From NCBI RefSeq assembly GCF_006124995.1, contig NZ_QEWN01000114.1, forward strand, positions 24,546 to 88,545: a stretch of DNA of 64,000 bases, read 5' to 3'. This DNA is from Vibrio sp. Hep-1b-8. Lineage in GTDB: Bacteria > Pseudomonadota > Gammaproteobacteria > Enterobacterales > Vibrionaceae. The translations under genes were made by a program, and so were the position numbers. Shown here piece after piece: positions 32,611 to 41,085 of the stretch (positions are counted from its first letter, which is position 1; every line of letters starts with the position of its first letter). Under the pieces are notes generated by a model that was not told the DNA's origin, made no database searches, and worked only from the letters and a program-made list of their open reading frames with translations.

Positions 32611-35600
32611 ATGAGCTTCACAGAAGATTCAAGAGTAAAAATACCAACGATCCTACATCTCATGCGTTTGGGTTATGAGTACTTATCCCTAAAAGGAACA
32701 CACTGGGACAAGGATACAAATATCTTCCCGGAATTATTCTCCTCAGCGGTCAGCCGTATCAATCCCGACATCACATCTGATGACGTTGCCCGTTTGCTCG
32801 AAGAAGTGAAACTCTCTCTGGATAACCAAGACTTAGGCCGAGCTTTTTTCAATAAGTTGAATGCTCGATCTGGCACTAAGCTTATCGATTTCGAGAACTT
32901 TTCCAACAACAGCTTCCATGTCGTTACTGAGCTAACCTACAAAAACGGAGACGATGAATTTCGTCCTGACATTATCTTGTTAATCAACGGCATGCCGCTG
33001 GTGTTTATTGAGGTGAAAAAGCCTAACAACCGAGACGGTATCATCGCGGAAAGAGAACGCATCAATAAACGTTTTCAAAACCCGAAATTCAAGCGCTTTG
33101 CTAACATCACTCAGTTCATGATTTTTTCCAATAACATGGACTACGTCGATGGTGATCCAGAGCCAGTACAAGGTGCGTTTTACGCGAGCAGTTCATATGA
33201 CAAGCCAGTGTTTAACTACTTTCGTGAAGAAGAAGTGTTAGATCTCACTGCGCTTTTAAAACCACTAACTGATGAGCAAGAGCTGTCAGTACTCAAAGAC
33301 AACAACTTAGAAGTGATCCGCAGCAACCCGGAGTTTTTGAGCAACAAAGAGCCCAGCCGCCCAACCAACCGAATCTGTACCTCTTTACTCAGCAAAGAGC
33401 GTTTGTCCTTTGTTCTACGCTATGCATTGGTCTACGTATCAGAGAGTGATGGCCTGCAAAAACACATCATGCGCTACCCACAGATGTTTGCGACCAAAGC
33501 TATTGAGCGAAAGCTAAACGAAGGGGTTCGTAAAGGGATTATTTGGCATACCCAAGGAAGTGGTAAAACTGCGTTAACCTATTACAACGTTGGGTTTTTA
33601 ACGGACTACTTCCAAAAACGAGAAATCATTCCAAAGTTCTATTTTATCGTCGATAGACTAGACTTGCTGCAACAAGCACAGCGAGAGTTCACTGCACGCG
33701 GCTTGATTGTTCATACCATAAACTCCCGTGAAGCGTTCACGCGTGACATCAAAGCCACACAAGTGATTCACAACCACTCAGGCAAAGCCGAAATAACCGT
33801 CGTCAACATTCAGAAGTTTAAAGATGACCCCGACGTTATTTCAACGCAAGACTATAACGTCACCATCCAACGTGTTTACTTCCTGGATGAAGTTCATCGC
33901 AGTTATAACCCGAAAGGTAGCTTTCTAGCCAACCTGACTCAGTCTGATAGCAACGCTATCAAGATAGGCTTAACGGGTACGCCATTACTGGGTGAAGACT
34001 ATAACTCACGAGTTCTTTTTGGCGATTACATTCACAAGTATTACTACAATGCTTCCATTGCCGACGGCTATACACTGCGCTTAATTCGTGAAGAGATCGC
34101 GACCAATTACAAAATGACGCTTCAGCAAGCGCTGGAAGAAGCTGAAGTAAAAATGGGCGATGTAGACCGCAAAGAAATATACGCACATCAAAGTTTTGTT
34201 GAGCCAATGCTGGACTACATCATTAGCGACTTCGAAAAGAGTCGCGGCACGCTAAATGACGCAACTATAGGCGGTATGATCATTTGCGATAGCTCAGACC
34301 AAGCAAAGAAAATGTTTGAGCTGTTTAATGCTGTGTACGCCTCAAAGCCCCTGTTCAGCAGTGACAGCGCGGAACTTCAGCAAGCAACATCGATAGCAGA
34401 ACCGATCCCAACTTACGTTCAAACGGCGAGCATGGAGCCAGCCAAGCAAGCCCACAAAGTGAGCAATGCTGCGCTGATTTTGCATGATGTCGGCACAAAA
34501 CAAGAACGCAAAGATTGGGTTGAAGATTTCAAAGCAGGAAAAATCGACTTACTGTTTGTTTACAACATGCTACTCACAGGCTTCGATGCTAAACGCTTGA
34601 AGAAACTCTACCTTGGCCGCGTGATCCGCAAACATAACTTGCTACAAGCACTGACACGCGTCAACCGCACATACAAAGACTTCCGTTATGGCTATGTGGT
34701 TGATTTCGCAGACATCCGCAAAGAGTTTGACGCAACTAACAAAGCTTACTTTGACGAATTACAGTCAGAGTTGGGCGACGAAATCGAAAGCTACTCCAAG
34801 CTATTCAAATCACAGGAAGAGATCAAACAAGAGATAGAACACATTAAAGATGTGTTGTTCCGCTTTGATATCGACAACATGGAGACCTTCTGTGATCAAA
34901 TCAGCCAGATACAAGACAGAGAAACTGTCTTAGCGCTTAAAAATGCCCTAGCTGATGCACGAAGCCTGTATAACCTTATTCGCCTGCAAGGTGAGTACGA
35001 CTTCCTTGATGAACTGGACTTTGCCAAGCTAAACGTGCTTTACCGCGAAACCAGCAATCATTTGGACTTACTCAACCTCAAGCAAGATCTTGAACAAGGC
35101 ACAGACACCACACACCTGCTGCACCGAGCCTTAGAAGATGTCATCTTCAAGTTTGTTAAGGTCGGTGAAGAAGAGCTGGTTTTGGCTGACCAGTTAAAGA
35201 ATACACTGCGCCAAACACGCGAAGCACTGGCAAGTAACTTTGACCAACAAGACCCGAAATTCATCAACCTGAAAGATGAACTAGAGCGATTGTTTAAGAA
35301 AAAGAATCTCAGTGAAGTCACACAAGATGAAATGGTCGCCAACATCGATGCGCTCAACAAAATTCACCAACGAGTGAAAGAGTTGAACCGACAGAACAAC
35401 CAATTGCGTCAGAAGTACCTAGGTGACGCCAAGTATGCGCGTTTACACAAGCGTTTATACGAACGCCAACAAGAACGACGCGACATTACAGACTCTGAAA
35501 GAAAGATTTTTGAGGCCCTGCTCGGAGTCAAAGAAGACGCAGATAGCCAAGTACTCGACAACACCTCCGTTCTCGATAACGAAAGCTATTTTGAACGGCA

Positions 35601-35736
35601 TCTGCTACCAAAGGTTCATAACCGCTTTATCAAACAACAGAGCATTCCCTTGAATGCGGAAGCAGTTCGTTATGTAAACCACCTTGTCGTCGCAGAATAT
35701 CTAAAAGAATTTAATACAGGTAGCCAATCCTGGTAA
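32611..35736 (+). CDS. hsdR: Type I restriction enzyme, motor/nuclease subunit R
   Basis: 1041 aa, intact. N-terminal PD-(D/E)xK nuclease: D120 in FRPDII, E134 and K136 in FIEVKK. SF2 translocase: Walker A TQGSGKT at 314-320, DEVH at 426-429, motif III LTGTP, and motif VI-like region ending in QALTRVNR. A long charged helical C-terminal region (about 720-1000) probably contacts the methyltransferase. It cuts unmethylated DNA after translocation, as part of R2M2S. First structural gene of the operon, SD GAAGGA. Confidence 0.95.
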   Translation: MSFTEDSRVKIPTILHLMRLGYEYLSLKGTHWDKDTNIFPELFSSAVSRINPDITSDDVARLLEEVKLSLDNQDLGRAFFNKLNARSGTKLIDFENFSNNSFHVVTELTYKNGDDEFRPDIILLINGMPLVFIEVKKPNNRDGIIAERERINKRFQNPKFKRFANITQFMIFSNNMDYVDGDPEPVQGAFYASSSYDKPVFNYFREEEVLDLTALLKPLTDEQELSVLKDNNLEVIRSNPEFLSNKEPSRPTNRICTSLLSKERLSFVLRYALVYVSESDGLQKHIMRYPQMFATKAIERKLNEGVRKGIIWHTQGSGKTALTYYNVGFLTDYFQKREIIPKFYFIVDRLDLLQQAQREFTARGLIVHTINSREAFTRDIKATQVIHNHSGKAEITVVNIQKFKDDPDVISTQDYNVTIQRVYFLDEVHRSYNPKGSFLANLTQSDSNAIKIGLTGTPLLGEDYNSRVLFGDYIHKYYYNASIADGYTLRLIREEIATNYKMTLQQALEEAEVKMGDVDRKEIYAHQSFVEPMLDYIISDFEKSRGTLNDATIGGMIICDSSDQAKKMFELFNAVYASKPLFSSDSAELQQATSIAEPIPTYVQTASMEPAKQAHKVSNAALILHDVGTKQERKDWVEDFKAGKIDLLFVYNMLLTGFDAKRLKKLYLGRVIRKHNLLQALTRVNRTYKDFRYGYVVDFADIRKEFDATNKAYFDELQSELGDEIESYSKLFKSQEEIKQEIEHIKDVLFRFDIDNMETFCDQISQIQDRETVLALKNALADARSLYNLIRLQGEYDFLDELDFAKLNVLYRETSNHLDLLNLKQDLEQGTDTTHLLHRALEDVIFKFVKVGEEELVLADQLKNTLRQTREALASNFDQQDPKFINLKDELERLFKKKNLSEVTQDEMVANIDALNKIHQRVKELNRQNNQLRQKYLGDAKYARLHKRLYERQQERRDITDSERKIFEALLGVKEDADSQVLDNTSVLDNESYFERHLLPKVHNRFIKQQSIPLNAEAVRYVNHLVVAEYLKEFNTGSQSW

Positions 35737-35764
35737 GAACACCAACTAAGGCAGTACACAAACC

Positions 35765-37396
35765 ATGGTCGAACTAGAATTTAGAGAAAAAACAAAAACC
35801 CTTATCGATAGCCTGAAAAGCATCTGTGCAACCAATGGCTTAGGCAACAGTACCGGGGAGTTTGAGATCATCACTCAGGTCTTTTTGTACAAATTCCTGA
35901 ACGATAAGTTCGCCTATGAAGCAAAAAAAATAGACGAAAAAATCGCCAGCGCGGAAAAATGGGAAGAAGCGCTGATTGAAATGAGTGAAGAAGATCTCGA
36001 GATGCTCCAGATCCAGATGGGTGCTGACACTGCTCGTCTCAAACCACATCATTTCATCAGTCACTTGTTCAACCAACAGGACAAGCCTGGGTTTGCTCAG
36101 CTGTTTGATGATACCTTGATGGACATCGCCATCAGCAATAACGATGTATTTGCAGTAATGACGGACACAGGCGAGAAAGTACAACTGTTTACCCGCATCA
36201 GTGAAAATGTGACCGTTTCCAAGCGTGATGCTTTCTGTAAAGCGATCATCAACAAACTGATTGATTTTAGTTTTGAGCGTATCTTTAATCAGAAGTTTGA
36301 TTTCTACGCCACCATTTTTGAATACCTGATCAAAGACTACAACAGCAACTCTGGCGGTAAATACGCCGAGTACTACACCCCTCATGCAGTAGCACGCATT
36401 ATGGCCGCAATTTTGGTGCCTGAAGACCAGCAAGGTACGGTGCGCAATGTTAGCTGTTATGACCCATCAGCGGGCTCTGGGACCCTCCTTATGAACGTCG
36501 CCCATGCCATCGGTGAAACGCGTTGTAGCATCTACACCCAGGATATTTCGAAGAAGTCATCAAACCTACTGCGTTTGAACCTGATTTTGAACAACTTAGT
36601 GCATTCAATCCCTAACGTGATTGAAGGTGACACTCTTCGTCATCCTCACCACAAGGAAAATGGCGGGCTTCGCAAGTTTGATTACATTGTATCTAACCCA
36701 CCATTTAAACTAGATTTTAGTGGTTATAGAAATGAATTAGATAGTAAAGAGAATAAAAATCGCTTCTTTGCAGGCATTCCTACTATTCCTAAAAAGAAAG
36801 TGGAATCAATGGCGATCTATCAACTATTTCTTCAGCACATTATCTATTCTCTGAAACCTGGAGGAAAAGCTGCTGTTGTACTACCTACTGGATTTATTAC
36901 AGCCCAATCAGGCATTGATAAAAAGATCCGACAGTACTTGGTGGATAACAAAATGCTGGCGGGTGTGGTCTCCATGCCATCCAATATCTTCGCGACCACA
37001 GGTACCAACGTATCGATTCTGTTTATTGATGACAGTAACAAAGACAAAGTGGTGCTGGTTGATGCATCAAACCTGGGGCAAAAGGTCAAAGAAGGTAAGA
37101 ATCAAAAGACGGTTCTGACACCAGAAGAAGAACAGCAAATCATTGACACATTTAACAACAAATGGACTGAAGAAGATTTATCGGTGGCAGTGAGCTACGA
37201 CGATATTAAAAAAAGAAATTACAGCCTAAGTGCAGGGCAATACTTTGATGTAAAAGTTGAATATGTCGATATAACACCTGAGCAATTTTTTGAAAAGATG
37301 CAAAGCTTTAACAGAAGTTTGGATAGTCTATTTGGTCAGTCTCACGATCTTGAAAATGAGATTAAAAGGCAGTTAGCGGGATTGAAATATGAATAA
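35765..37396 (+). CDS. hsdM: Type I restriction-modification DNA methyltransferase subunit M
   Basis: 543 aa. An N-terminal helical domain (1-150) is followed by the adenine methyltransferase fold: SAM motif DPSAGSGT at 233-240 and catalytic NPPF at 311-314, the N6-adenine type. It protects host DNA and is required for cutting. It lies 28 bases after hsdR and overlaps hsdS by 8 bases. By eye the sequence is more AT-rich after about 36715, continuing into hsdS. Confidence 0.95.
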   Translation: MVELEFREKTKTLIDSLKSICATNGLGNSTGEFEIITQVFLYKFLNDKFAYEAKKIDEKIASAEKWEEALIEMSEEDLEMLQIQMGADTARLKPHHFISHLFNQQDKPGFAQLFDDTLMDIAISNNDVFAVMTDTGEKVQLFTRISENVTVSKRDAFCKAIINKLIDFSFERIFNQKFDFYATIFEYLIKDYNSNSGGKYAEYYTPHAVARIMAAILVPEDQQGTVRNVSCYDPSAGSGTLLMNVAHAIGETRCSIYTQDISKKSSNLLRLNLILNNLVHSIPNVIEGDTLRHPHHKENGGLRKFDYIVSNPPFKLDFSGYRNELDSKENKNRFFAGIPTIPKKKVESMAIYQLFLQHIIYSLKPGGKAAVVLPTGFITAQSGIDKKIRQYLVDNKMLAGVVSMPSNIFATTGTNVSILFIDDSNKDKVVLVDASNLGQKVKEGKNQKTVLTPEEEQQIIDTFNNKWTEEDLSVAVSYDDIKKRNYSLSAGQYFDVKVEYVDITPEQFFEKMQSFNRSLDSLFGQSHDLENEIKRQLAGLKYE

Positions 37397-38732
37397 CCTA
37401 AAAAAGCATCGATTCTGTGATTTGTACACTATGTCTTCCGGCATTTCTTCTACTAAGGAGCAAGCTGGACATGGCAGTCCATTTTTATCATTTTCTACAG
37501 TATTCAATAACTACTTTGTGCCAGATGAACTGACTGATTTAATGTCAACGTCTGAAAAGGAAAAAGAAACTTACTCTATCAAAAAAGGAGATATTTTTCT
37601 GACCCGTACTAGTGAAGTTATTGACGAACTTGCTATGAGTTGCGTAGCAACAAAAGATTATCCAAATGCATCTTATAGTGGATTTTTGAAGCGCCTTCGC
37701 CCAACGCAAACTGATATAACCTACTCAAAATTTATGGCGTTTTATCTCAGAAGCCCAATGTTCAGAAAAACAATGACTAATAATGCAGTCATGACTCTAC
37801 GAGCAAGCTTGAATGAGGCTATTTTTTCATATTTAGACTTACTTCTACCTGCGTTTGATGAGCAAGTTAAAGCTGGAGATTTACTTTATCTATTGAATGA
37901 TAAAGTAAATCTAAACAACTGTATCATCGCCGAATTAGACGCGATGGCAAAAACGCTTTATGACTACTGGTTCGTGCAGTTTGATTTCCCAGATGCCAAT
38001 GGAAAACCTTATAAATCTTCTGGCGGAAAGATGGTTTATGACCCTGTTTTGAAGCAGGAAATTCCAGCTGACTGGCACGTTAATGCAATATCTGATTGGA
38101 TTCGTTCAGATAAAGCTGGTGATTGGGGAAAAGAAACCAAGCAAGGTAACTACACACTTCAGGTTGATTGTATAAGAGGTGCAGATATTAACGGCATTAA
38201 TGGTAAAGGAAATGTCGATGCGCCTAACCGATTTATACTTAAAAAGAATGATCACAAGATTCTTGCTCCATTTGACTTTGTTATCGAAATCTCAGGTGGT
38301 AGCCCCACTCAATCTACTGGTCGAATGGCTTTTATTACAGAACATGTTTTAGAAAGATTTGACTATCCTCTGATCTGTTCCAACTTCTGCAAAGCAATAG
38401 ACCTTATAGATAAGAGCTATTTCTATAACTTCGCATACCAGTGGCAAAGCCTGTACGAAAATGGTGTTTTGTTTGGTTGGGAAGGGAAAACTAGTGGTAT
38501 TAAGAATCTGTTATTCGACTCATTCGTCAGTAATTACAACGTAGTGATGCCTCCTAAAGATCTAGCTGAGAAGTTTTTCCAGTTTGTTTCTCCTTTGCAA
38601 GAACAAAGGCAGAAAAAACTTAAAGAGAATGCAGAGTTAGCAGGCCTGAGAGATTGGCTTCTACCAATGCTAATGAACGGCCAAGTAACCGTTAAACCAA
38701 TAACTGAAGCACAGGAGGCTCAGCATGGCTAA
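37389..38732 (+). CDS. hsdS: Type I restriction-modification specificity subunit S
   Basis: 447 aa, with two target-recognition domains (about 1-140 and 215-395) separated by helical spacers: the central one is LNDKVNLNNCIIAELDAMAKTLYDYWFVQFDFP, the distal one FVSPLQEQRQKKLKENAELAGLRDWLLPMLMNGQV. The spacer phrase DYWFVQFDFPDANGKPYKSSGG is common in this S family. The TRDs set the bipartite target, which cannot be predicted here. It is more AT-rich by eye than hsdR, as expected for exchanged TRDs. Overlaps the next gene by 8 bases. Confidence 0.93.
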   Translation: MNNLKKHRFCDLYTMSSGISSTKEQAGHGSPFLSFSTVFNNYFVPDELTDLMSTSEKEKETYSIKKGDIFLTRTSEVIDELAMSCVATKDYPNASYSGFLKRLRPTQTDITYSKFMAFYLRSPMFRKTMTNNAVMTLRASLNEAIFSYLDLLLPAFDEQVKAGDLLYLLNDKVNLNNCIIAELDAMAKTLYDYWFVQFDFPDANGKPYKSSGGKMVYDPVLKQEIPADWHVNAISDWIRSDKAGDWGKETKQGNYTLQVDCIRGADINGINGKGNVDAPNRFILKKNDHKILAPFDFVIEISGGSPTQSTGRMAFITEHVLERFDYPLICSNFCKAIDLIDKSYFYNFAYQWQSLYENGVLFGWEGKTSGIKNLLFDSFVSNYNVVMPPKDLAEKFFQFVSPLQEQRQKKLKENAELAGLRDWLLPMLMNGQVTVKPITEAQEAQHG

Positions 38733-38931
38733 AGATCTCACTGAGTCTTTGCATGACAGACAAAACATTTTAAATAACCGTTACGCCTTGCAAAAAGCAG
38801 AGCAACACTTGGCATTAGGTGGTGTTCAGTTTAATGGTGAAGCGGTGTTCACTAAGCAACAAGTCATGGAATTGTTTGAAATCAGTGAACGTACAATTGA
38901 GCGCTATTTATCCAGCCATGAAATGAATTAA
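38725..38931 (+). CDS. Short DNA-binding-type protein, probably C-terminally truncated
   Basis: 68 aa, overlapping the hsdS end by 8 bases and so apparently part of the operon. Its end, EAVFTKQQVMELFEISERTIERYLSSH, is a helix-turn-helix-like segment that in my recollection opens longer proteins encoded beside hsd genes. The frame ends abruptly with EMN-stop and an AT-rich stretch, immediately before the 30-bp repeat at 38958. I infer loss of the rest of the gene; a genuinely short antitoxin-like regulator is the alternative. Confidence 0.6.
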   Translation: MAKDLTESLHDRQNILNNRYALQKAEQHLALGGVQFNGEAVFTKQQVMELFEISERTIERYLSSHEMN

Positions 38932-38957
38932 AAACATTTAAAATTCATAGCATTACA

Positions 38958-38987
38958 CCATGGTGCCGACATTGATGACGGTACCAT
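38958..38987. repeat. 30-bp repeat, left copy (before rhuM)
   Basis: Matches 40167-40196 at 27 of 30 bases, in direct orientation. The core CCGACATTGATG..CGGTACC is itself nearly palindromic. It lies 120 bases before the RhuM gene; the other copy lies 24 bases after it. Confidence 0.75.
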
Positions 38988-39108
38988 AATCAGCGTTTGA
39001 TGTCGGCGCTCCAACAGGATAGTGAGCAGCAATACACCATGATCGGCTCTGTAATCATCATGGTTTAAAGATGATAAAACTCATCAATAACGCAATAAGG
39101 TTAATTGA

Positions 39109-40143
39109 ATGACAGATAACATCCCCCAAGCTCCGCATGGTGAATTTGTCCTGTTTACCAGTGGAGATGGCAAAACTCGCGTAGAGTGCCGCTTTGAGTC
39201 AGATACCTTGTGGCTTTCTCAAGCTGCAATGGCAGATCTTTACCAAGTGAGCTCACAGGCCATCACTCAGCATATCAAGGCTGTCTATTCTGAAGGGGAG
39301 CTTGAGCAAAATTCAACTTGTAAGGATTACTTACAAGTTCAATTAGAGGGTGGTCGAGAAGTCAAACGCAATATTCGACACTACAGTCTCCCGGTAATTC
39401 TTGCGGTAGGGTACCGAGTTCGCTCGACGCGTGGTACACAGTTTCGCCAATGGGCCACGCGATTGTTACAAGAGTATTTGATCAAAGGCTTCGTGATGGA
39501 TGACGAGCGTTTGAAGAACCCGCCCGTTGGTCACTCTGCGGTGCCAGATTACTTTGATGAAATGCTGGAACGCATTCGCGACATTCGAGCCAGTGAGCGT
39601 CGTGTTTATCTGCGAGTCAAAGAAATCTTTACCATGGCAGCTGATTACGAGCCATCCAACCAAGAAACTAATCGCTTCTTTCAAACCATTCAGAACAAGC
39701 TGCATTATGCCTGTACACACATGACGGCCGCTGAGCTTATTGCTAGTCGTGTGGATGCCAGTAAGCCAGATATGGGGCTAACCAGCTATAAAGGCGATGA
39801 AGTGCGTAAGACCGATGTCACCATCGCCAAAAACTATCTGCGTGAAGACGAAATCAAAGAGCTCAATCGCATCGTCAATATGTGGTTGGACTTTGCCGAA
39901 GACCAGGCGTTACGCCGCAAACAAGTGTTCTTGCAAGACTGGGCCGATAAGCTTGATCAGTTTTTAAGTTTTAATGATAGAGATGTGTTGAGCGGAGCAG
40001 GAAAAATCACTAAGAAAGACGCAGATGATAAGGCGAAATTGGAGTTTGACCGCTTTGCCCAGCAACGCCGCCGTTTAAAAGAATCCGAAGGCGCACTTGC
40101 TAATATTGCAGCTCTCAAGGCAATACTCAAAAAAGACAAATAG
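39109..40143 (+). CDS. rhuM: RhuM-family protein
   Basis: 344 aa, complete. The N-terminal part has a winged-helix-like region (DTLWLSQAAMADLYQVSSQAITQHI) followed by the family stretch RHYSLPVILAVGYRVRSTRGTQFRQWATRLLQEYL, then helices typical of Virulence_RhuM. The molecular function of the family is not known; members are frequent in or beside type I R-M operons and on islands. SD AAGG, 8-9 bases before the start. Flanked by two copies of a 30-bp repeat, suggesting it was acquired as a unit. Confidence 0.88.
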   Translation: MTDNIPQAPHGEFVLFTSGDGKTRVECRFESDTLWLSQAAMADLYQVSSQAITQHIKAVYSEGELEQNSTCKDYLQVQLEGGREVKRNIRHYSLPVILAVGYRVRSTRGTQFRQWATRLLQEYLIKGFVMDDERLKNPPVGHSAVPDYFDEMLERIRDIRASERRVYLRVKEIFTMAADYEPSNQETNRFFQTIQNKLHYACTHMTAAELIASRVDASKPDMGLTSYKGDEVRKTDVTIAKNYLREDEIKELNRIVNMWLDFAEDQALRRKQVFLQDWADKLDQFLSFNDRDVLSGAGKITKKDADDKAKLEFDRFAQQRRRLKESEGALANIAALKAILKKDK

Positions 40144-40166
40144 CGTGACTAACTCAGTTGAACCAG

Positions 40167-40196
40167 CCATGGCACCGACATTGATGTCGGTACCAT
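40167..40196. repeat. 30-bp repeat, right copy (after rhuM)
   Basis: Second copy of the element at 38958. This one is nearly a perfect palindrome: GGCACCGACAT-TG-ATGTCGGTACC (40171-40194), one mismatched pair. It could fold as a strong hairpin, but lacks a T run and is not a standard terminator. Confidence 0.75.
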
Positions 40197-40704
40197 CGTT
40201 CTCGGGTCTGTTATTTATCTCGCCAAAACACCATCTAAAAGCCACTTTGAGATTTCAACTTGCTGCCTCATACAACTGGCGTATCGAAAAGCAACCCAAA
40301 AGCGCTCTTGCTCACAGCCCACCGCGTGCTGCTCCATGGGCTTTCACATGTGAAAGTACATCAGCCCTCATGCACTACAAACAGGCAAAATCCCACAATA
40401 ATCTAGAAATTTACCGTCACAATCCCATCAAAAGAAATAATCGACACTCAGGTCCCACAATGATTGGACTATAAATTCCTACATCCCCGCCAAAACAATA
40501 AAGCAACGAAAATAATCCTTAGCTACGTCCCACAAGGATAGGTATCTGGAGAGCACAGGGATAGGTCCCAGGAGAGGAATCGCTGTCATGACTACCAATC
40601 AGCGGTGGGACACGAGGAAAATTACGCACCCCAAAAGGGCAATTACAGATGCGTAAGTAACCGTACGTTTGCGCTACCTTGAGCAAAACAAGCAAGGAGC
40701 CACC

Positions 40705-40743
40705 ATGACTGTACTAAATGAACATTCCGCCGCCTATCAATGA
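40705..40743 (+). CDS. Possible 12-codon ORF with a strong ribosome-binding site
   Basis: ATG preceded by AAGGAGCCACC, an SD better than most genes in the window, followed by only MTVLNEHSAAYQ and TGA. It may be the start of a gene interrupted by deletion, or a leader peptide for the next frame (40756). Confidence 0.3.
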   Translation: MTVLNEHSAAYQ

Positions 40744-40755
40744 TCTGAGTAGGTG

Positions 40756-40881
40756 ATGATCACGCTCCCCCCTACAGGGAAGATTCACTTTGGTAAGGAA
40801 ACGATCACCGCACCTTCCCCGCTAGAGAGTGGAAAACCTCTCTTGTTTGTCGTTACTGAAGAGAAAGATCGCGAAAGCTGA
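40756..40881 (+). CDS. Possible 41-codon ORF, unknown
   Basis: Starts 12 bases after the stop of the 12-codon ORF: MITLPPTGKIHFGKETITAPSP...EEKDRES. It has no hydrophobic segment and matches no family I know. The SD (AGTAGG) is close to the start. It may be a remnant. Confidence 0.25.
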   Translation: MITLPPTGKIHFGKETITAPSPLESGKPLLFVVTEEKDRES

Positions 40882-41010
40882 TCCGTTTTCCCACCATTCC
40901 CACTTTTCCCATCCTGATCTATGATGGAAGTCATCTTGGGAAGTTAGTATTTGACCATAAATTGCAATTTGGTCCCCAAGACGTCGCGCGAGGCCAGTTA
41001 TTATGGGAAA

Positions 41011-41034
41011 CTTCTTTCTGTATCGGTAAATAAC
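41011..41034 (+). other. attR of the island
   Basis: CTTCTTTCTGTATCGGTAAATAAC, matching the end of mnmE. Read in the mnmE frame it encodes SFCIGK-stop, so this is the displaced original target end (or the element's copy). Host sequence with a terminator and mioC resumes at once. Confidence 0.85.
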
Positions 41035-41040
41035 ATCAAG

Positions 41041-41064
41041 CGCGGCTCCACCAGCCGCGTTTTT
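41041..41064 (+). terminator. Terminator just outside attR, probably the original mnmE terminator
   Basis: CGCGGCT (41041-41047) and AGCCGCG (41053-41059) form a stem, loop CCACC, followed by five Ts. It starts 11 bases after the stop codon encoded in attR, the natural place for the mnmE terminator before the island inserted. Confidence 0.85.
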
Positions 41065-41085
41065 CGTCATTAAAAAGGAACATTC

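Larger units (their letters stand above)
40197..41010. other. Right end of the island: no convincing gene, several short repeats
   Basis: About 0.8 kb without a long conserved frame. It holds: the palindrome CTTTCACATGTGAAAG (40341-40356), like the one at 32212; the motif TCCCACAA at 40391, 40453 and 40528 with related TCCCAGGA at 40566 and an inverted TGGGACAC near 40607; and a near-palindrome GACCATAAATTGCAATTTGGTC at about 40953-40974 close to attR. It looks like decayed element DNA plus binding sites. Confidence 0.55.
31263..41034. mobile_element. Genomic island integrated in the 3' end of mnmE
   Basis: About 9.8 kb between two near-identical sequences: CTTCTTTCTGTATCGG occurs at 31263-31278 (end of mnmE) and again at 41011-41026, each continuing to a form of GAAGTAA / TAAATAA. 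Both copies would encode SFCIGK-stop, so the target coding sequence is restored. The 3' end of mnmE (also called thdF/trmE) is the known attachment site of SGI1-type integrative elements. Content: broken integrase, XRE regulator, type I R-M, a short truncated gene, RhuM gene and a decayed right end. With no functional recombinase in it, it is probably fixed unless helped in trans. Confidence 0.88.

Noticed and set aside
35840..36433. 197-codon frame opposite hsdM
   Set aside because: Antisense shadow of hsdM, with no independent support.
40097..40474. 125-codon frame after rhuM
   Set aside because: It starts inside rhuM in another frame, runs through the palindromic repeat and has no family-like segments.
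40391..40610. Repeated TCCCACAA as a CRISPR array
   Set aside because: Repeats are only 8 bases, spacing is irregular and there are no cas genes.
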